DNA from: Holophagales bacterium
Lineage (GTDB): Bacteria > Acidobacteriota > Thermoanaerobaculia > Multivoradales > Multivoraceae
Length of the DNA: 64,000 nucleotides
NCBI GenBank assembly: GCA_009845425.1
Contig: VXZQ01000007.1
Span: 248,001-312,000 of the forward strand
Direction of reading: 5' to 3'
Below are positions 1 through 9,735 of this stretch, in pieces. The translations under genes and the position numbers were made by a program. How positions within the stretch are numbered: position 1 is the stretch's first letter; each line of letters begins with the position of its first letter. The notes under the pieces were generated by a model, which searched no databases, was not told the origin of the DNA, and worked only from the letters and a program-made list of their open reading frames with translations.

Positions 1-1217
1 ACTTCGAGGCGGCCTTCGACGGGCCGGTGATGGGCGGCGACGGTCAGCGTAGTGACGCCGCGCCGCTGGGAGGCGCCGCCGGTGACGCGATGGCCGCGCG
101 CGACCTCGCGATGGCGGCGACGATTTACCACTGGGGCCTGCATCCGTGGGCGATCTACGCCGTGGTCGCCCTGGCGCTGGCGTTCTTCGCCTACAACCAC
201 GGCCTGCCGCTGACCCTGCGCTCGGCCTTCTACCCGATTCTGGGCGACCGCGTGCGCGGCTGGTGGGGACATCTGATCGATGTCCTCGCCGTGTTCGCCA
301 CCCTGTTCGGCCTGGCGACGTCGCTTGGGCTGGGTACCACCCAGGCCCTGGCCGGGTTCAACCTGCTCTACGGCTGGGGTACGGGCGGTCTGGCCGCCGT
401 GGTGCTGATCGGCGTCATCACGTTGCTCGCCGTCGTTTCGGTGGTACGCGGCCTGGACCGCGGCATCAAGGTGCTGTCGGGAGTCAACATGACCCTTGCC
501 CTTGCCCTGCTGCTCGCGGTCATCGTGATCGGCCCGACGGGTGAGATTCTGGTCACCGCCGCCAGGGGCGCGTTGGCCTATGGCGCGAACTTCGTGCCCC
601 TGGCGATGCCGTTCGGTCGTGAGGACACGGGCTTCTCGCATGACTGGACCTCGTTCTACTGGGCCTGGTGGGTGTCCTGGTCGCCGTTCGTCGGCATGTT
701 CATCGCCCGAGTGTCCCGCGGCCGGACCGTGCGCGAGTTCGTCATGTGCGTGATTCTCATCCCGACGCTGCTGTCGATCGTCTGGATGGCGGCCTTCGGC
801 GGCACCGCGATCTCGCAGACGATCGCGGACAGCACGGCGCCGGTAGCGTCCGCGGCGCAGGAGGTCATGCTCTTCCGGATGGTCGAGCAGTTCCCGCTCA
901 GCGCGGCGCTGTCGCTTGCCGGCATCGTCCTGGTGCTCGTGTTCTTCGTCACCTCGTCCGACTCCGGCTCGCTCGTCGTCGACACGATCACCGCGGGCGG
1001 CAAGGAAGACGTGCCGACCAGCCAACGGGTCTTCTGGGCCACCCTCGAAGGCGTCGTCGCCGCGGTCCTGCTCCTGGTCGGCGGCACCGGCGCGCTGGAC
1101 GCCTTGCGGGCGATGACCGTCTCGACCGGCCTGCCGTTCACACTCGTGCTGCTGGCGATGTGCTACAGCATCTGGGTCGGCCTGTGGGCCGCGGTGCGGG
1201 AGAAGGGGAGCGTTTGA
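1..1217 (+). CDS. BCCT family transporter, 5' truncated by the window edge
   Basis: C-terminal ~400 residues of a betaine/carnitine/choline transporter, an inner-membrane secondary carrier for quaternary ammonium compounds such as compatible solutes. The reading frame is open from base 3, so the true start lies upstream. Many hydrophobic segments are visible. The family's signature is present near bases 658-717 as WAWWVSWSPFVGMFIARVSR, the helix supplying the aromatic cage. The HWGLHPWAIY stretch near base 130 is also typical. The substrate cannot be told from the sequence. The gene ends at 1217 and a convergent toxin-antitoxin pair follows. Confidence 0.93.
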   Translation, partial: FEAAFDGPVMGGDGQRSDAAPLGGAAGDAMAARDLAMAATIYHWGLHPWAIYAVVALALAFFAYNHGLPLTLRSAFYPILGDRVRGWWGHLIDVLAVFATLFGLATSLGLGTTQALAGFNLLYGWGTGGLAAVVLIGVITLLAVVSVVRGLDRGIKVLSGVNMTLALALLLAVIVIGPTGEILVTAARGALAYGANFVPLAMPFGREDTGFSHDWTSFYWAWWVSWSPFVGMFIARVSRGRTVREFVMCVILIPTLLSIVWMAAFGGTAISQTIADSTAPVASAAQEVMLFRMVEQFPLSAALSLAGIVLVLVFFVTSSDSGSLVVDTITAGGKEDVPTSQRVFWATLEGVVAAVLLLVGGTGALDALRAMTVSTGLPFTLVLLAMCYSIWVGLWAAVREKGSV

Positions 1218-1244
1218 CCGGAGTCGTTGGGTCGTTTCAGCGGA

Positions 1245-1526
1245 TCAGCCCAGCCGACGGCGTAGCCGTTCGTAGACGTTGCCACGGCGGGCGACGGTGA
1301 GGACTAGCAGGACCGAGTCTGGCTGCTCAAGCATGTAGCAGACGCGCCAGTCGCCGACTCGGATGCGCCAGATTCCGGATACGCCCCCGAGCTTCTTCGC
1401 GCCCGAAGATCTGGGGTCGTCGGACAGTTGCTCGATTGCCCGGATGATGCGCTGAAGCTGAACTCGATCAGCTATGCGCCTGATGTCTCGCTCAGCCCCC
1501 TTGGAGAGTACGACCTTGATCGTCAG
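1245..1526 (-). CDS. RelE/ParE-superfamily toxin, apparent CTG start
   Basis: A 93-residue basic protein with the RelE/ParE layout: KKLGGVSGIWRIRVGDWRVC in the core beta-sheet, a YML strand, then a VARRGNVYERL tail. Members either cleave mRNA on the ribosome or poison gyrase; the sequence does not settle which. The frame has no ATG, GTG or TTG near the N-terminus. The only sensible start is CTG at 1526-1524, overlapping the antitoxin's TGA (CTGA), which gives the family-like N-terminus TIKVVLSKGAERDI. It lies directly downstream of its antitoxin on the minus strand, so one mRNA with translational coupling is likely. Confidence 0.8.
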   Translation of the reverse strand: MTIKVVLSKGAERDIRRIADRVQLQRIIRAIEQLSDDPRSSGAKKLGGVSGIWRIRVGDWRVCYMLEQPDSVLLVLTVARRGNVYERLRRRLG

Positions 1527-1780
1527 ACTCCAAGATCGCGCTTCAGGTCTTCGAGAGAGGCACCGCCGTTCTCACGATAGTCGGCCAGCGCGTCCAAGGC
1601 GTCGAGCAGGTCTAGACGATCCTCAAGCGCTTCCAGCATCTCGAGATCGGAGGGCGGCACGAGTGCGGCTACGGTCTTGCCGCGCTTCTGGACGGCGATG
1701 CGCGTACCGGCCGACTGGACCCGGCCGGTGATGGCGGTGACGTTCGCTTGAAGTTCGGCGATGCGGAGAGTGTCGTGCAT
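1523..1780 (-). CDS. Phd/YefM-like antitoxin
   Basis: An 85-residue acidic protein with a Phd-type DNA-binding N-terminus (TLRIAELQANVTAITGRVQ, then IAVQKRGKTVAALVP) and an acidic Leu/Asp-rich C-terminus (around LEDRLDLLDALDALADY) that would wrap the toxin. ATG at 1780 is preferred because GAGGCGCC lies just upstream. A possible upstream ATG at 1804 has no ribosome site. It is followed by the RelE-like toxin with a 4-nt overlap. Such antitoxins normally repress their own promoter. Confidence 0.82.
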   Translation of the reverse strand: MHDTLRIAELQANVTAITGRVQSAGTRIAVQKRGKTVAALVPPSDLEMLEALEDRLDLLDALDALADYRENGGASLEDLKRDLGV

Positions 1781-1840
1781 GGTGGCGCCTCGGACTGTGC
1801 TCATTCAGAGGATACGGCACTTCCGCGAACTAGGTCGAAT

Positions 1841-1852
1841 GGACCCGGGTCC
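1841..1852. promoter_or_regulatory. 12-bp perfect palindrome upstream of toxin-antitoxin genes
   Basis: GGACCCGGGTCC is a perfect palindrome about 60 bp upstream of the antitoxin start, in the short gap before the next minus-strand gene. Antitoxins of this class bind palindromes near their promoter, so it is a candidate operator. Palindromes of this length also arise by chance in G+C-rich DNA. Confidence 0.3.
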
Positions 1853-1908
1853 TACTCTAACCTCGGTGAGGACGGATGGCGTCGGGCAACTGAGAGCTCG
1901 CCTGGGCC

Positions 1909-2187
1909 TCAAGCGATCCCGGATGGGAACTCCTCGAGGAACCAGAACTCGCCGTCGATCGCGCCGGCTTCCTCTCCGACCGCGGCGGCCTCCGGCGTCG
2001 CCATGTACGCCTCCGCCCTCGCCCGGTCCTCGACGCCGAGGATGAAGAACACTTCGTCTGGGCTGTCGGCTGAACGCCAGACGTGCTTGACGGTCAGGCC
2101 GGCGGCCATGCCGGAGGCCTCCTGCTCGTCGAAGACTCGCTTCCAGTGGTCGAAGTCCTTGACGCGGTTGCGAACCAGCAAGACCAT
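1909..2187 (-). CDS. Small dimeric alpha/beta-barrel protein (ABM/EthD-like)
   Basis: A 92-residue protein with the pattern of ferredoxin-like dimeric barrels: a first strand MVLLVRNRVKDFDHWKRVFD, a WRSADSPDEVFFILGVED centre, and an AEAYMATPEAAAVGEEAG helix before a final FWFLEEF strand. The superfamily includes monooxygenases, cyclases and stress proteins. No catalytic residue is recognisable, so no specific function is assigned. It sits 29 bp downstream of the peptide-binding lipoprotein on the same strand and may be the last gene of that unit. Confidence 0.7.
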   Translation of the reverse strand: MVLLVRNRVKDFDHWKRVFDEQEASGMAAGLTVKHVWRSADSPDEVFFILGVEDRARAEAYMATPEAAAVGEEAGAIDGEFWFLEEFPSGIA

Positions 2188-2216
2188 GCTTCAGTTCTCC
2201 TCGGGGCTGTGTGTGC

Positions 2217-3953
2217 CTACTCTTCCTTCTCAACCCACCACGCCCGCGTGCCGGGGACGAACGCGGTGACCCCCGCCGGGCCGAGTTCGACGCCGCGCAT
2301 CCGCTTGCTGAAGCCCCAGGTCGTGCTGTAGTTCCACAGGAACAGGGCCGGCTGGTCGGCCTGGACGTGGGCCTGCAGTTCGCGCAGCAGTTCGGCACGG
2401 CGGTCGCGGTCGAGTTCCATGCGGGAGCGGTCGAACAGTGCGTCGACCTTGGGGTTGCTGTAACTGTCGTAGTTGCGGCCGTTGTCGATCGCTTCGGTGT
2501 GGAAGAAGTTCCGCCAGATGTCCGGGTCGGCGAAGACCTGGTATGTGTCGACGTGGGCGATCATCTCGTGCTGGATCAGCAGCGGCGAGCGGCTTGCGTT
2601 CTCCTGGATCTCGGTATCGAAGGAGACGCCGATGCGGCGCAGGTCGTCGCGGTAGATGTCGACCATGCGGCGGGCGTCGACGAACGACTGGGGCAGGTTC
2701 ATCATGAAGTGGAAGCGGACCTGCTCGCCGTCGATCTCCTTGTAGCGCCAGCCGTCGTCGGGGCTGGTCAGCCAGCCGGCCTCGTCGAGCAGGGCGGCGG
2801 CCTTCTCGAGGTCGTACTCGAGCGGCTGGACGTCGGGATTGTGGCTCCAGTGGGTCGGCGGGAACATCCCGTTGGAGCGGGTGTAGACGTTCCAGCTCAC
2901 CTGCCGCAGCACGCGCTCGGCGTCGTAGGCGTGGGCCATCGCCCGCCGCACCCGGACGTCGCCGAAGAAGTGGTTGTTGCCGCCCTGCTGCCAGCCGATG
3001 TAGGCCTGCATCCAGCGCGGCCCCCAGGCCTTGACGCCGGCGGCGTGGAACTCCTCGTCGTTGGTCTGGCTGCCGTGCTGCTGGACGGTCAGCCAGATGT
3101 CGTCGAGCTGTCCCTTGCGGAACTGGAGCAGGGCGGCGTTGCGGTCGCTGTGGGTCGTGATCGCCTGGCGGCGGATGGGCGGCTTCTGGTGGTGGTAGTC
3201 CTCCCAGCGTTCGACGACGACGCGGTCGGCATGGATCCACTCGACGAAGCGAAACGGCCCGTTGCCGATGCCGAGTTCCCGCAGGTAGCGGTTGTAGTAG
3301 GCGCTCGTGCGCAGCGTCGGATCGGCCGCGCGCTCCTCGGGGTTGTTCAGGATGTGCGCCGGGACGACGGGGAAGTAGAGGTTGTCGATGCGGAGCGCCG
3401 AGACCTGCCGGTGGACGACGTCGAAGGTGATGTCGTCGATGATGCGGATGTCCTCGATCTCGGCGGCCTTGTACTTGTAGTCGACCGCCGGCACGTTGTC
3501 GTCGGCGATCGCCTCCCAGGTGAAGCGGACATCCTCGGACGTGACCGGCGCGCCGTCGTGCCAGCGCATGCCGGCGTGGAGCTTGATGCGGTGGACGAGG
3601 CCGCCCTCCAGCTCCTCGACCTCGTCCACCATCGCCGGGTTCCACTCCGCGGTGAGGTCCGGGGCGCGGTGAGCGATCGGGTCGAACAGCAGGCGGTAGA
3701 GGAAGCCGTCGGTCCAGGCGCGGATGAAGAGCGGGTTGAGCGACGTCGGCTGGTCGAGCGAGTAGCGGTTGATCGTGGCCTCGGTGTCGGCCCGCTCGGG
3801 GTCGAACGGCGCGAACAGCGAATCCGGGTTGGAGATCGGATCCGTGCCCGGGTCGTAGTCGAACATCGCGCTCCGGGCCGGCGCGGCGGGATGGCCCAGG
3901 CAGCCCGTCAGCAGCAGGGCGGCGAGGCCGGCGACGCTGAGCCGGGCGATCAC
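2217..3953 (-). CDS. ABC transporter substrate-binding lipoprotein, family 5 (Dpp/Opp type)
   Basis: A 578-residue peptide/nickel-type binding protein of the SBP_bac_5 family, expected to be anchored in the periplasm. The N-terminus is a lipoprotein signal (AGLAALLLTGC, Cys18). Family hallmarks follow: SLDQPTSLNPLF, LHAGMRWHDGAPVTSEDVRF (the usual D-G-x-P-x-T-A-x-D-V box) and RRAMAHAYDAERVL. GTG at 3953 is chosen because it overlaps the thiolase stop as GTGA and places the signal peptide at residue 1. No permease or ATPase genes are adjacent, so its transporter partners must lie elsewhere. The ligand is unknown. Confidence 0.9.
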   Translation of the reverse strand: MIARLSVAGLAALLLTGCLGHPAAPARSAMFDYDPGTDPISNPDSLFAPFDPERADTEATINRYSLDQPTSLNPLFIRAWTDGFLYRLLFDPIAHRAPDLTAEWNPAMVDEVEELEGGLVHRIKLHAGMRWHDGAPVTSEDVRFTWEAIADDNVPAVDYKYKAAEIEDIRIIDDITFDVVHRQVSALRIDNLYFPVVPAHILNNPEERAADPTLRTSAYYNRYLRELGIGNGPFRFVEWIHADRVVVERWEDYHHQKPPIRRQAITTHSDRNAALLQFRKGQLDDIWLTVQQHGSQTNDEEFHAAGVKAWGPRWMQAYIGWQQGGNNHFFGDVRVRRAMAHAYDAERVLRQVSWNVYTRSNGMFPPTHWSHNPDVQPLEYDLEKAAALLDEAGWLTSPDDGWRYKEIDGEQVRFHFMMNLPQSFVDARRMVDIYRDDLRRIGVSFDTEIQENASRSPLLIQHEMIAHVDTYQVFADPDIWRNFFHTEAIDNGRNYDSYSNPKVDALFDRSRMELDRDRRAELLRELQAHVQADQPALFLWNYSTTWGFSKRMRGVELGPAGVTAFVPGTRAWWVEKEE

Positions 3954-5482
3954 CCGCACACGGCGCCGCCTGCTCCGTCGATCTGGACGGGTCGCCCGCA
4001 GAACTCCTGCGCGCACATGTCGCGCAGCGTGTCCCGATCCTCGACGTTGGCCCAGCTCCTCCGGCCGTCCGGCAGGCGGCAAGCCACGTGGGCGACGGTG
4101 GGTTCGAAGCTCGGCGCTTCGCGCTCGCCGTAGGTCGAACGGTACGAGGTGGACTTCGCGCTGCCGCCGCCGAACATGACGGTGTAGGACTCGATCTCGG
4201 CCGGCCCCGTGTAGTCGGCCACGGCTTCGCGCTTCGGGAGTGCGTGGACCTCGGCGGTCAGGTCCTCGTGCCGGTAGGGTCGATCCGGTTCCCCGGCGCT
4301 GTAGACACCGAAGGAGTGCTTGGTCAGCATGCCGCCGTTCGCGGTGACGAGGGCGCGGCCGTCGTCCGTTTGGCGCAGGAGTTCGGCCGTGCGGGCGATC
4401 GAGTGCATCACGTAGCTGTTCAGCGGTCCGCCGCCGAACGTGAGGCCGCCGGTGACGGTGAGCGGGCGCTTTGGATCGAGACCGAGCTCTCTTGCCGCCA
4501 CCTGCACGGAACTCGGGAAGCAGCTGTAGACATCGACGAAGTCGAGCTCGGCCGCGTCGACACCGGCGAGTTCGAGCGCCCTCTTGCCTGCCAGCCGGAT
4601 CGCCGGCGAGGAGTGGAGATTGTCTCGCTCGGAGACGAAGTAGTGGTCGACGGCGTCGGCGCCGCTGACCGGAAAGACCATCTTCGACCGCGGTACGCCC
4701 AGCGCGAGCGCCACATCGAGCGAGCAGAGCACGAGCGCCGCCGCCATGTCGACGCGCATGTTCGCGTTCATCAGCTTCGTGTAGGGGAAGGTCACGGCGC
4801 GGTTGGCCGGCGACACCGTGCCGATCTCGGCGGCGCTCAGAGGCGTCCGGATCCAGGCGTTGGGATTCTCCTGAGCCACCCGGTTGAACCCCGCCCAGAG
4901 CTCGGCGATGCGGGTCAGGTGGTCCTCGACCGTTTCGCCGCCCTGCTTCCGCAACGCGATGTCGAACAGGGAGTAGTACTGGACCGCCTGCTGGATGCCG
5001 CGGTTCATCTCCATTTCGTGCCGCGTCCAGCGGGTGTCGCCGTAGCTCGCGTCCGGGAGTTTGGGAGGGTCGTCGTCCTGCAGCCAGTCGAGGTCCATCC
5101 CCATCTTGCGCGCCCGGCCCATCGTGCGGCCGCACTCGGCCGCGCAGAGCACGATCGCCTCGCGGCGGCCGCTCTGGATGTCCAGGGCGCTCTCGTTGAA
5201 CACCGTCTGCACCTGGTTGCCGCCCACGACGGAGAGTCCCGTCTCGACACCCGCGAGGCCGAGGGCCTCGCTCACCATCAGCGCCGGATTCCGGTAGCCC
5301 CAGACGCCCTTCATCGCCCGCACCGAATCGATCCTCCCGCGCAGGCCGGGCGCCGCGGCGTCTTCGAGGCCGGTCTCGACCGCCTCGACCATCAGTTCGA
5401 TCGGCGAACGGGCCTCGGTCGGATCGTCGGCATGTTGAAGCAGTTGGGCGATGCCGACCAGGACGGGTGTGCGGTGGGTCAT
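3950..5482 (-). CDS. Thiolase-like acetyl-CoA acetyltransferase family protein
   Basis: A 510-residue thiolase-superfamily protein resembling the SCP2-thiolase-like/TLP group rather than biosynthetic thiolases. It starts MTHRTPVLVGIAQL, has FVDVYSCFPSSVQVAARELG, and carries GGLTFGGGPLNSYVMHSIAR, the C-terminal glycine-rich loop with His. The loop that normally carries the nucleophilic Cys reads GGNQVQTVFNESALDI with no Cys, so classic thiolysis is doubtful. The C-terminal ~90 residues look like the extra small domain of such proteins. It is upstream of and overlaps the binding-protein gene. The role is probably in CoA-ester metabolism. Confidence 0.82.
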   Translation of the reverse strand: MTHRTPVLVGIAQLLQHADDPTEARSPIELMVEAVETGLEDAAAPGLRGRIDSVRAMKGVWGYRNPALMVSEALGLAGVETGLSVVGGNQVQTVFNESALDIQSGRREAIVLCAAECGRTMGRARKMGMDLDWLQDDDPPKLPDASYGDTRWTRHEMEMNRGIQQAVQYYSLFDIALRKQGGETVEDHLTRIAELWAGFNRVAQENPNAWIRTPLSAAEIGTVSPANRAVTFPYTKLMNANMRVDMAAALVLCSLDVALALGVPRSKMVFPVSGADAVDHYFVSERDNLHSSPAIRLAGKRALELAGVDAAELDFVDVYSCFPSSVQVAARELGLDPKRPLTVTGGLTFGGGPLNSYVMHSIARTAELLRQTDDGRALVTANGGMLTKHSFGVYSAGEPDRPYRHEDLTAEVHALPKREAVADYTGPAEIESYTVMFGGGSAKSTSYRSTYGEREAPSFEPTVAHVACRLPDGRRSWANVEDRDTLRDMCAQEFCGRPVQIDGAGGAVCG

Positions 5483-5586
5483 GGTTGGGCTTGCCTTCCG
5501 TGCGCTGGAGATGGGACGGCTGGGAGTCGGGCCAAGCGAGTGTAGCGCTGCGCTAACGTAGCCTGGTCTCCGACCGGCTCCAGCGC

Positions 5587-7370
5587 ATGCTCACAAAGCT
5601 CACGATCCGCAACTTCAAGCGCTTCGAGGAGGTCGAGATCGAGTTGGGCAGTGCCGTGGTGCTGATCGGCCCGAACAACTCGGGCAAAACCTCGGCGATG
5701 CAGGCGCTGGCGCTGTGGGACATCGGCCTGCGGCGCTGGCTCGAACGGCGGTCGGGCGGCAGCGCGCCGGAGAAGCGTCCCGGCGTGACGGTCAACCGCC
5801 GCGACCTGGTGTCGATACCCGTTCCCAACGCGAACCTGCTGTGGCGCGACCTGCACACCCGGCACGTGCACACGGTCGACGGCCGGCAACGGACGGACAA
5901 CGTCTGCATCGACGTGGTCGTCGAGGGCACGAGTTCCGGGCCGCCGGCCGGCGGCGACCCGGAGCAGGCCGCATCCGAGGCAGCCGAGGCTGGTCAGGCC
6001 GGGCGCTCCTGGCGTTGCGGGCTCGAGTTCGACTACGCGAACCAGGAGTCCTTCTACTGCCGGCCGCTGCGGCTCGAACGGGGCCCGGTGCCCTCGCGTA
6101 TGCCGGTGCCCGAGGAGGCCCGCGCGGTGAAGGTCGCGTACCTGCCGCCCATGTCGGGCATGGCGTCGGCGGAAACCCGTCTCGACCCGGGGTCGATCAA
6201 CGTGCGGGTGGGCGAGGGCCGCACGGCCGAGGTGCTGCGCAACCTGTGCTTCCGGATCCATGGCGAGAGCCCGGACGTCTGGGCCGACCTGAAGGAACGG
6301 ATCGACCGGCTCTTCGGCGTCGAACTGGACGAGCCGCTCTACGTCGAGGAACGCGGCGAGATCACGATGCGGTACCGGGAGCGGGGCATCTGGCTCGACC
6401 TTTCGTCCAGCGGTCGGGGCCTGCAGCAGACCCTGCTCATCCTCGCCTACCTGTACTCGAACCCGGGCGCCGTCCTGCTGCTCGACGAGCCGGACGCTCA
6501 CCTGGAGATCCTCCGACAGCGGGAGATCTACGCCCTCGTGCGCGAGCTGGCCGAGGGCAGCGGCAGCCAGATCGTGGCCGCCAGCCACTCCGAGGTGCTA
6601 CTCGCGGAAGCGGCCGGCACGGACACGGTGATCGCCTTCGTGGGCAAGCCGCACCGGATCGACGACGGCGGCAGCCAGGTCGCCAAGGCGCTCTCGCGGA
6701 TCGGCTTCAACCAGTACCTCCAGGCCGAACTCGTGGGCTGGGTGCTCTATCTCGAGGGGTCGACGGATCTTGCGATCCTCAAGGCCTTCGCCCGGCGTCT
6801 TGGTCACGAGGCCGCCGTGAGAGCGTTGGAGCGGCCCTTCGTCCAGTACGTCGGCGACCGGCTGTCGAGCGCCGAGCTTCACTTCCACGGCCTCAGGGAG
6901 GCGTGTCCCGCGCTTCGCGGGATCGCGCTGCTCGACAAGCTGCCGGAGAAGGTCGGGGCGGATGACGGGCTGGAGCGGCAGGCCTGGCGGAAGCGGGAGA
7001 TCGAGAACTACCTGTGCTCCCGGTCGGCTCTCGAAGGCTGGGCCGCCGACAGCGCCCGGCGGGAGGCGTCCGGCCCCCTGTTTGAGGAAGCCGAGGCCGA
7101 GCGCCGGGTCGAGGCGATGCGGGCTTCGATCGCCGAGGTCGAAGAGGCGTCGGCGGAGAGCGGCCGGCTATCGCCGTGGGACGACGGCGCCAAGGCCAGC
7201 GCGGAGCTCATGGCGCCGCTCTTCGACGTGTACGCTCGCCGGCTCGGTCAGGCGAACCTGATGTCGAAGGCGAGCTTCCACCGGCTGGCCGAGTTCGTGC
7301 CGGAAGAGGACATCGACCCCGAGGTGGTGGAGAAGCTGGACGCGATCGCGCGCGTAGCGACAGCCGGCTC

Positions 7371-7374
<4 letters not shown>
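5587..7374 (+). CDS. OLD-family ATP-dependent endonuclease (AAA ATPase + TOPRIM)
   Basis: A 595-residue overcoming-lysogenization-defect type protein. An SMC-like ATPase begins at MLTKLTIRNFKRFEEVEIEL, with Walker A GPNNSGKTS at 28-36, Walker B LLLDEPDAH at 297-305 and a switch His in AASHSEVLL. A TOPRIM nuclease domain follows: YLEGSTDLAIL (Glu390 metal ligand), LLDK (Asp450) and WRKREIENYL. Stand-alone OLD proteins act on DNA, and many are anti-phage factors. No UvrD-like helicase is adjacent, so this is not a Gabija pair. It overlaps the downstream sulfatase by 4 nt. ATG 5587 has no clear ribosome site. Confidence 0.88.
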
Positions 7375-8878
<1,504 letters not shown>

Positions 8879-8882
<4 letters not shown>

Positions 8883-9652
8883 CGGGCGTCTTCGGCCTGG
8901 GCGCGGCCGCGGGCGCGGATGCCAGCGAGTCGTTCGCCGACTTCTTCGGGCCGGGGACCACGGTACATGCGGTTGACCTCGACTTCGTAGTCCATCGCGT
9001 CGCCGAGGGTCAGGTCGAAGCCCCGGTCGATCATCCGTTTGTACTGGAACATCACGTCGCGCTGGCAGGTCAGCATGTCGGTCGCAAGCTCGCGGCAGGT
9101 GGGCAGGAGGTCCTCCCGCGGGACGACCCGATTGACCAGGCCCCACTCGCAGGCGCGCTCGGCCGAGAGGTAGTTGCCGGTCAGCGAGAGTTCCTTCGCC
9201 CGGCCGGGGCCGACGGCTCGCGACAGGCGCGCCGAGAGCCCCCAGCCGGAGAGCAGGCCGACCCGGGCGTGAGTGTCGGCGAAGCGGGCCTCCGGGGCAG
9301 CGATCAGGAGGTCGCAGGAGAGCGCGATCTCGAAGCCGCCGGTCACCGCGATGCCGTTGATCGCGCCGATCACGGGTTGATGGAGCGAGCGGAGCAGCTT
9401 CGGCGGATCGGCGATTGCCCTGCGCTTCCGATCCGGATCGCTCATCTCCTTCAGGTCGAGGCCGGCGCAGAAGGCGCGGCCGGCGCCGGTCAGGATCACC
9501 ACGCCCACTTCGTCGTCTCCGCGCAGGTCCTCGATCGCTCCGGCGAGGTCGTTGCGCAGTTCCTCCGAGAGGGCGTTCAGCACGCCCGGCCGGTTCAGCG
9601 TGAGGGTGGCGATGCCTTCGGACTTCTCTACCAGCAGGACCGGTTCCGACAT
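8879..9652 (-). CDS. Enoyl-CoA hydratase/isomerase family protein
   Basis: A 257-residue crotonase-fold enzyme acting on acyl-CoA thioesters. Visible hallmarks are IATLTLNRPGVLNALS, the oxyanion-hole segment TGAGRAFCAGLDLKEM, GAINGIAVTGGFEIALSCDL and the ARVGL segment. ATG 9652 is chosen because GGGAGAA lies upstream and the hydratase domain begins there. The sequence does not distinguish hydration, isomerisation or another crotonase reaction. The gene converges on the sulfatase, and the two stops share the tetranucleotide at 8879-8882. Confidence 0.9.
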
Positions 9653-9723
9653 GCTCGAGTTCTCCCTGTTTCGGTGGAACGGGTGCGGCATCTTACGCGG
9701 TAACCTCTCGGAGTACCTGTGTG

Positions 9724-9730
9724 AAGGAGG
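9724..9730 (+). promoter_or_regulatory. Strong Shine-Dalgarno that fixes the GGT start
   Basis: AAGGAGG followed by a 5-nt spacer before ATG 9736. An in-frame GTG at 9721 lies upstream of this site and is therefore unlikely to be the start. Confidence 0.8.
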
Positions 9731-9735
9731 CAGCG

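Noticed and set aside
2211..4133. 640-codon open frame on the plus strand
   Set aside because: Antisense to the substrate-binding lipoprotein and without any recognisable domain; typical of G+C-rich mirror frames.
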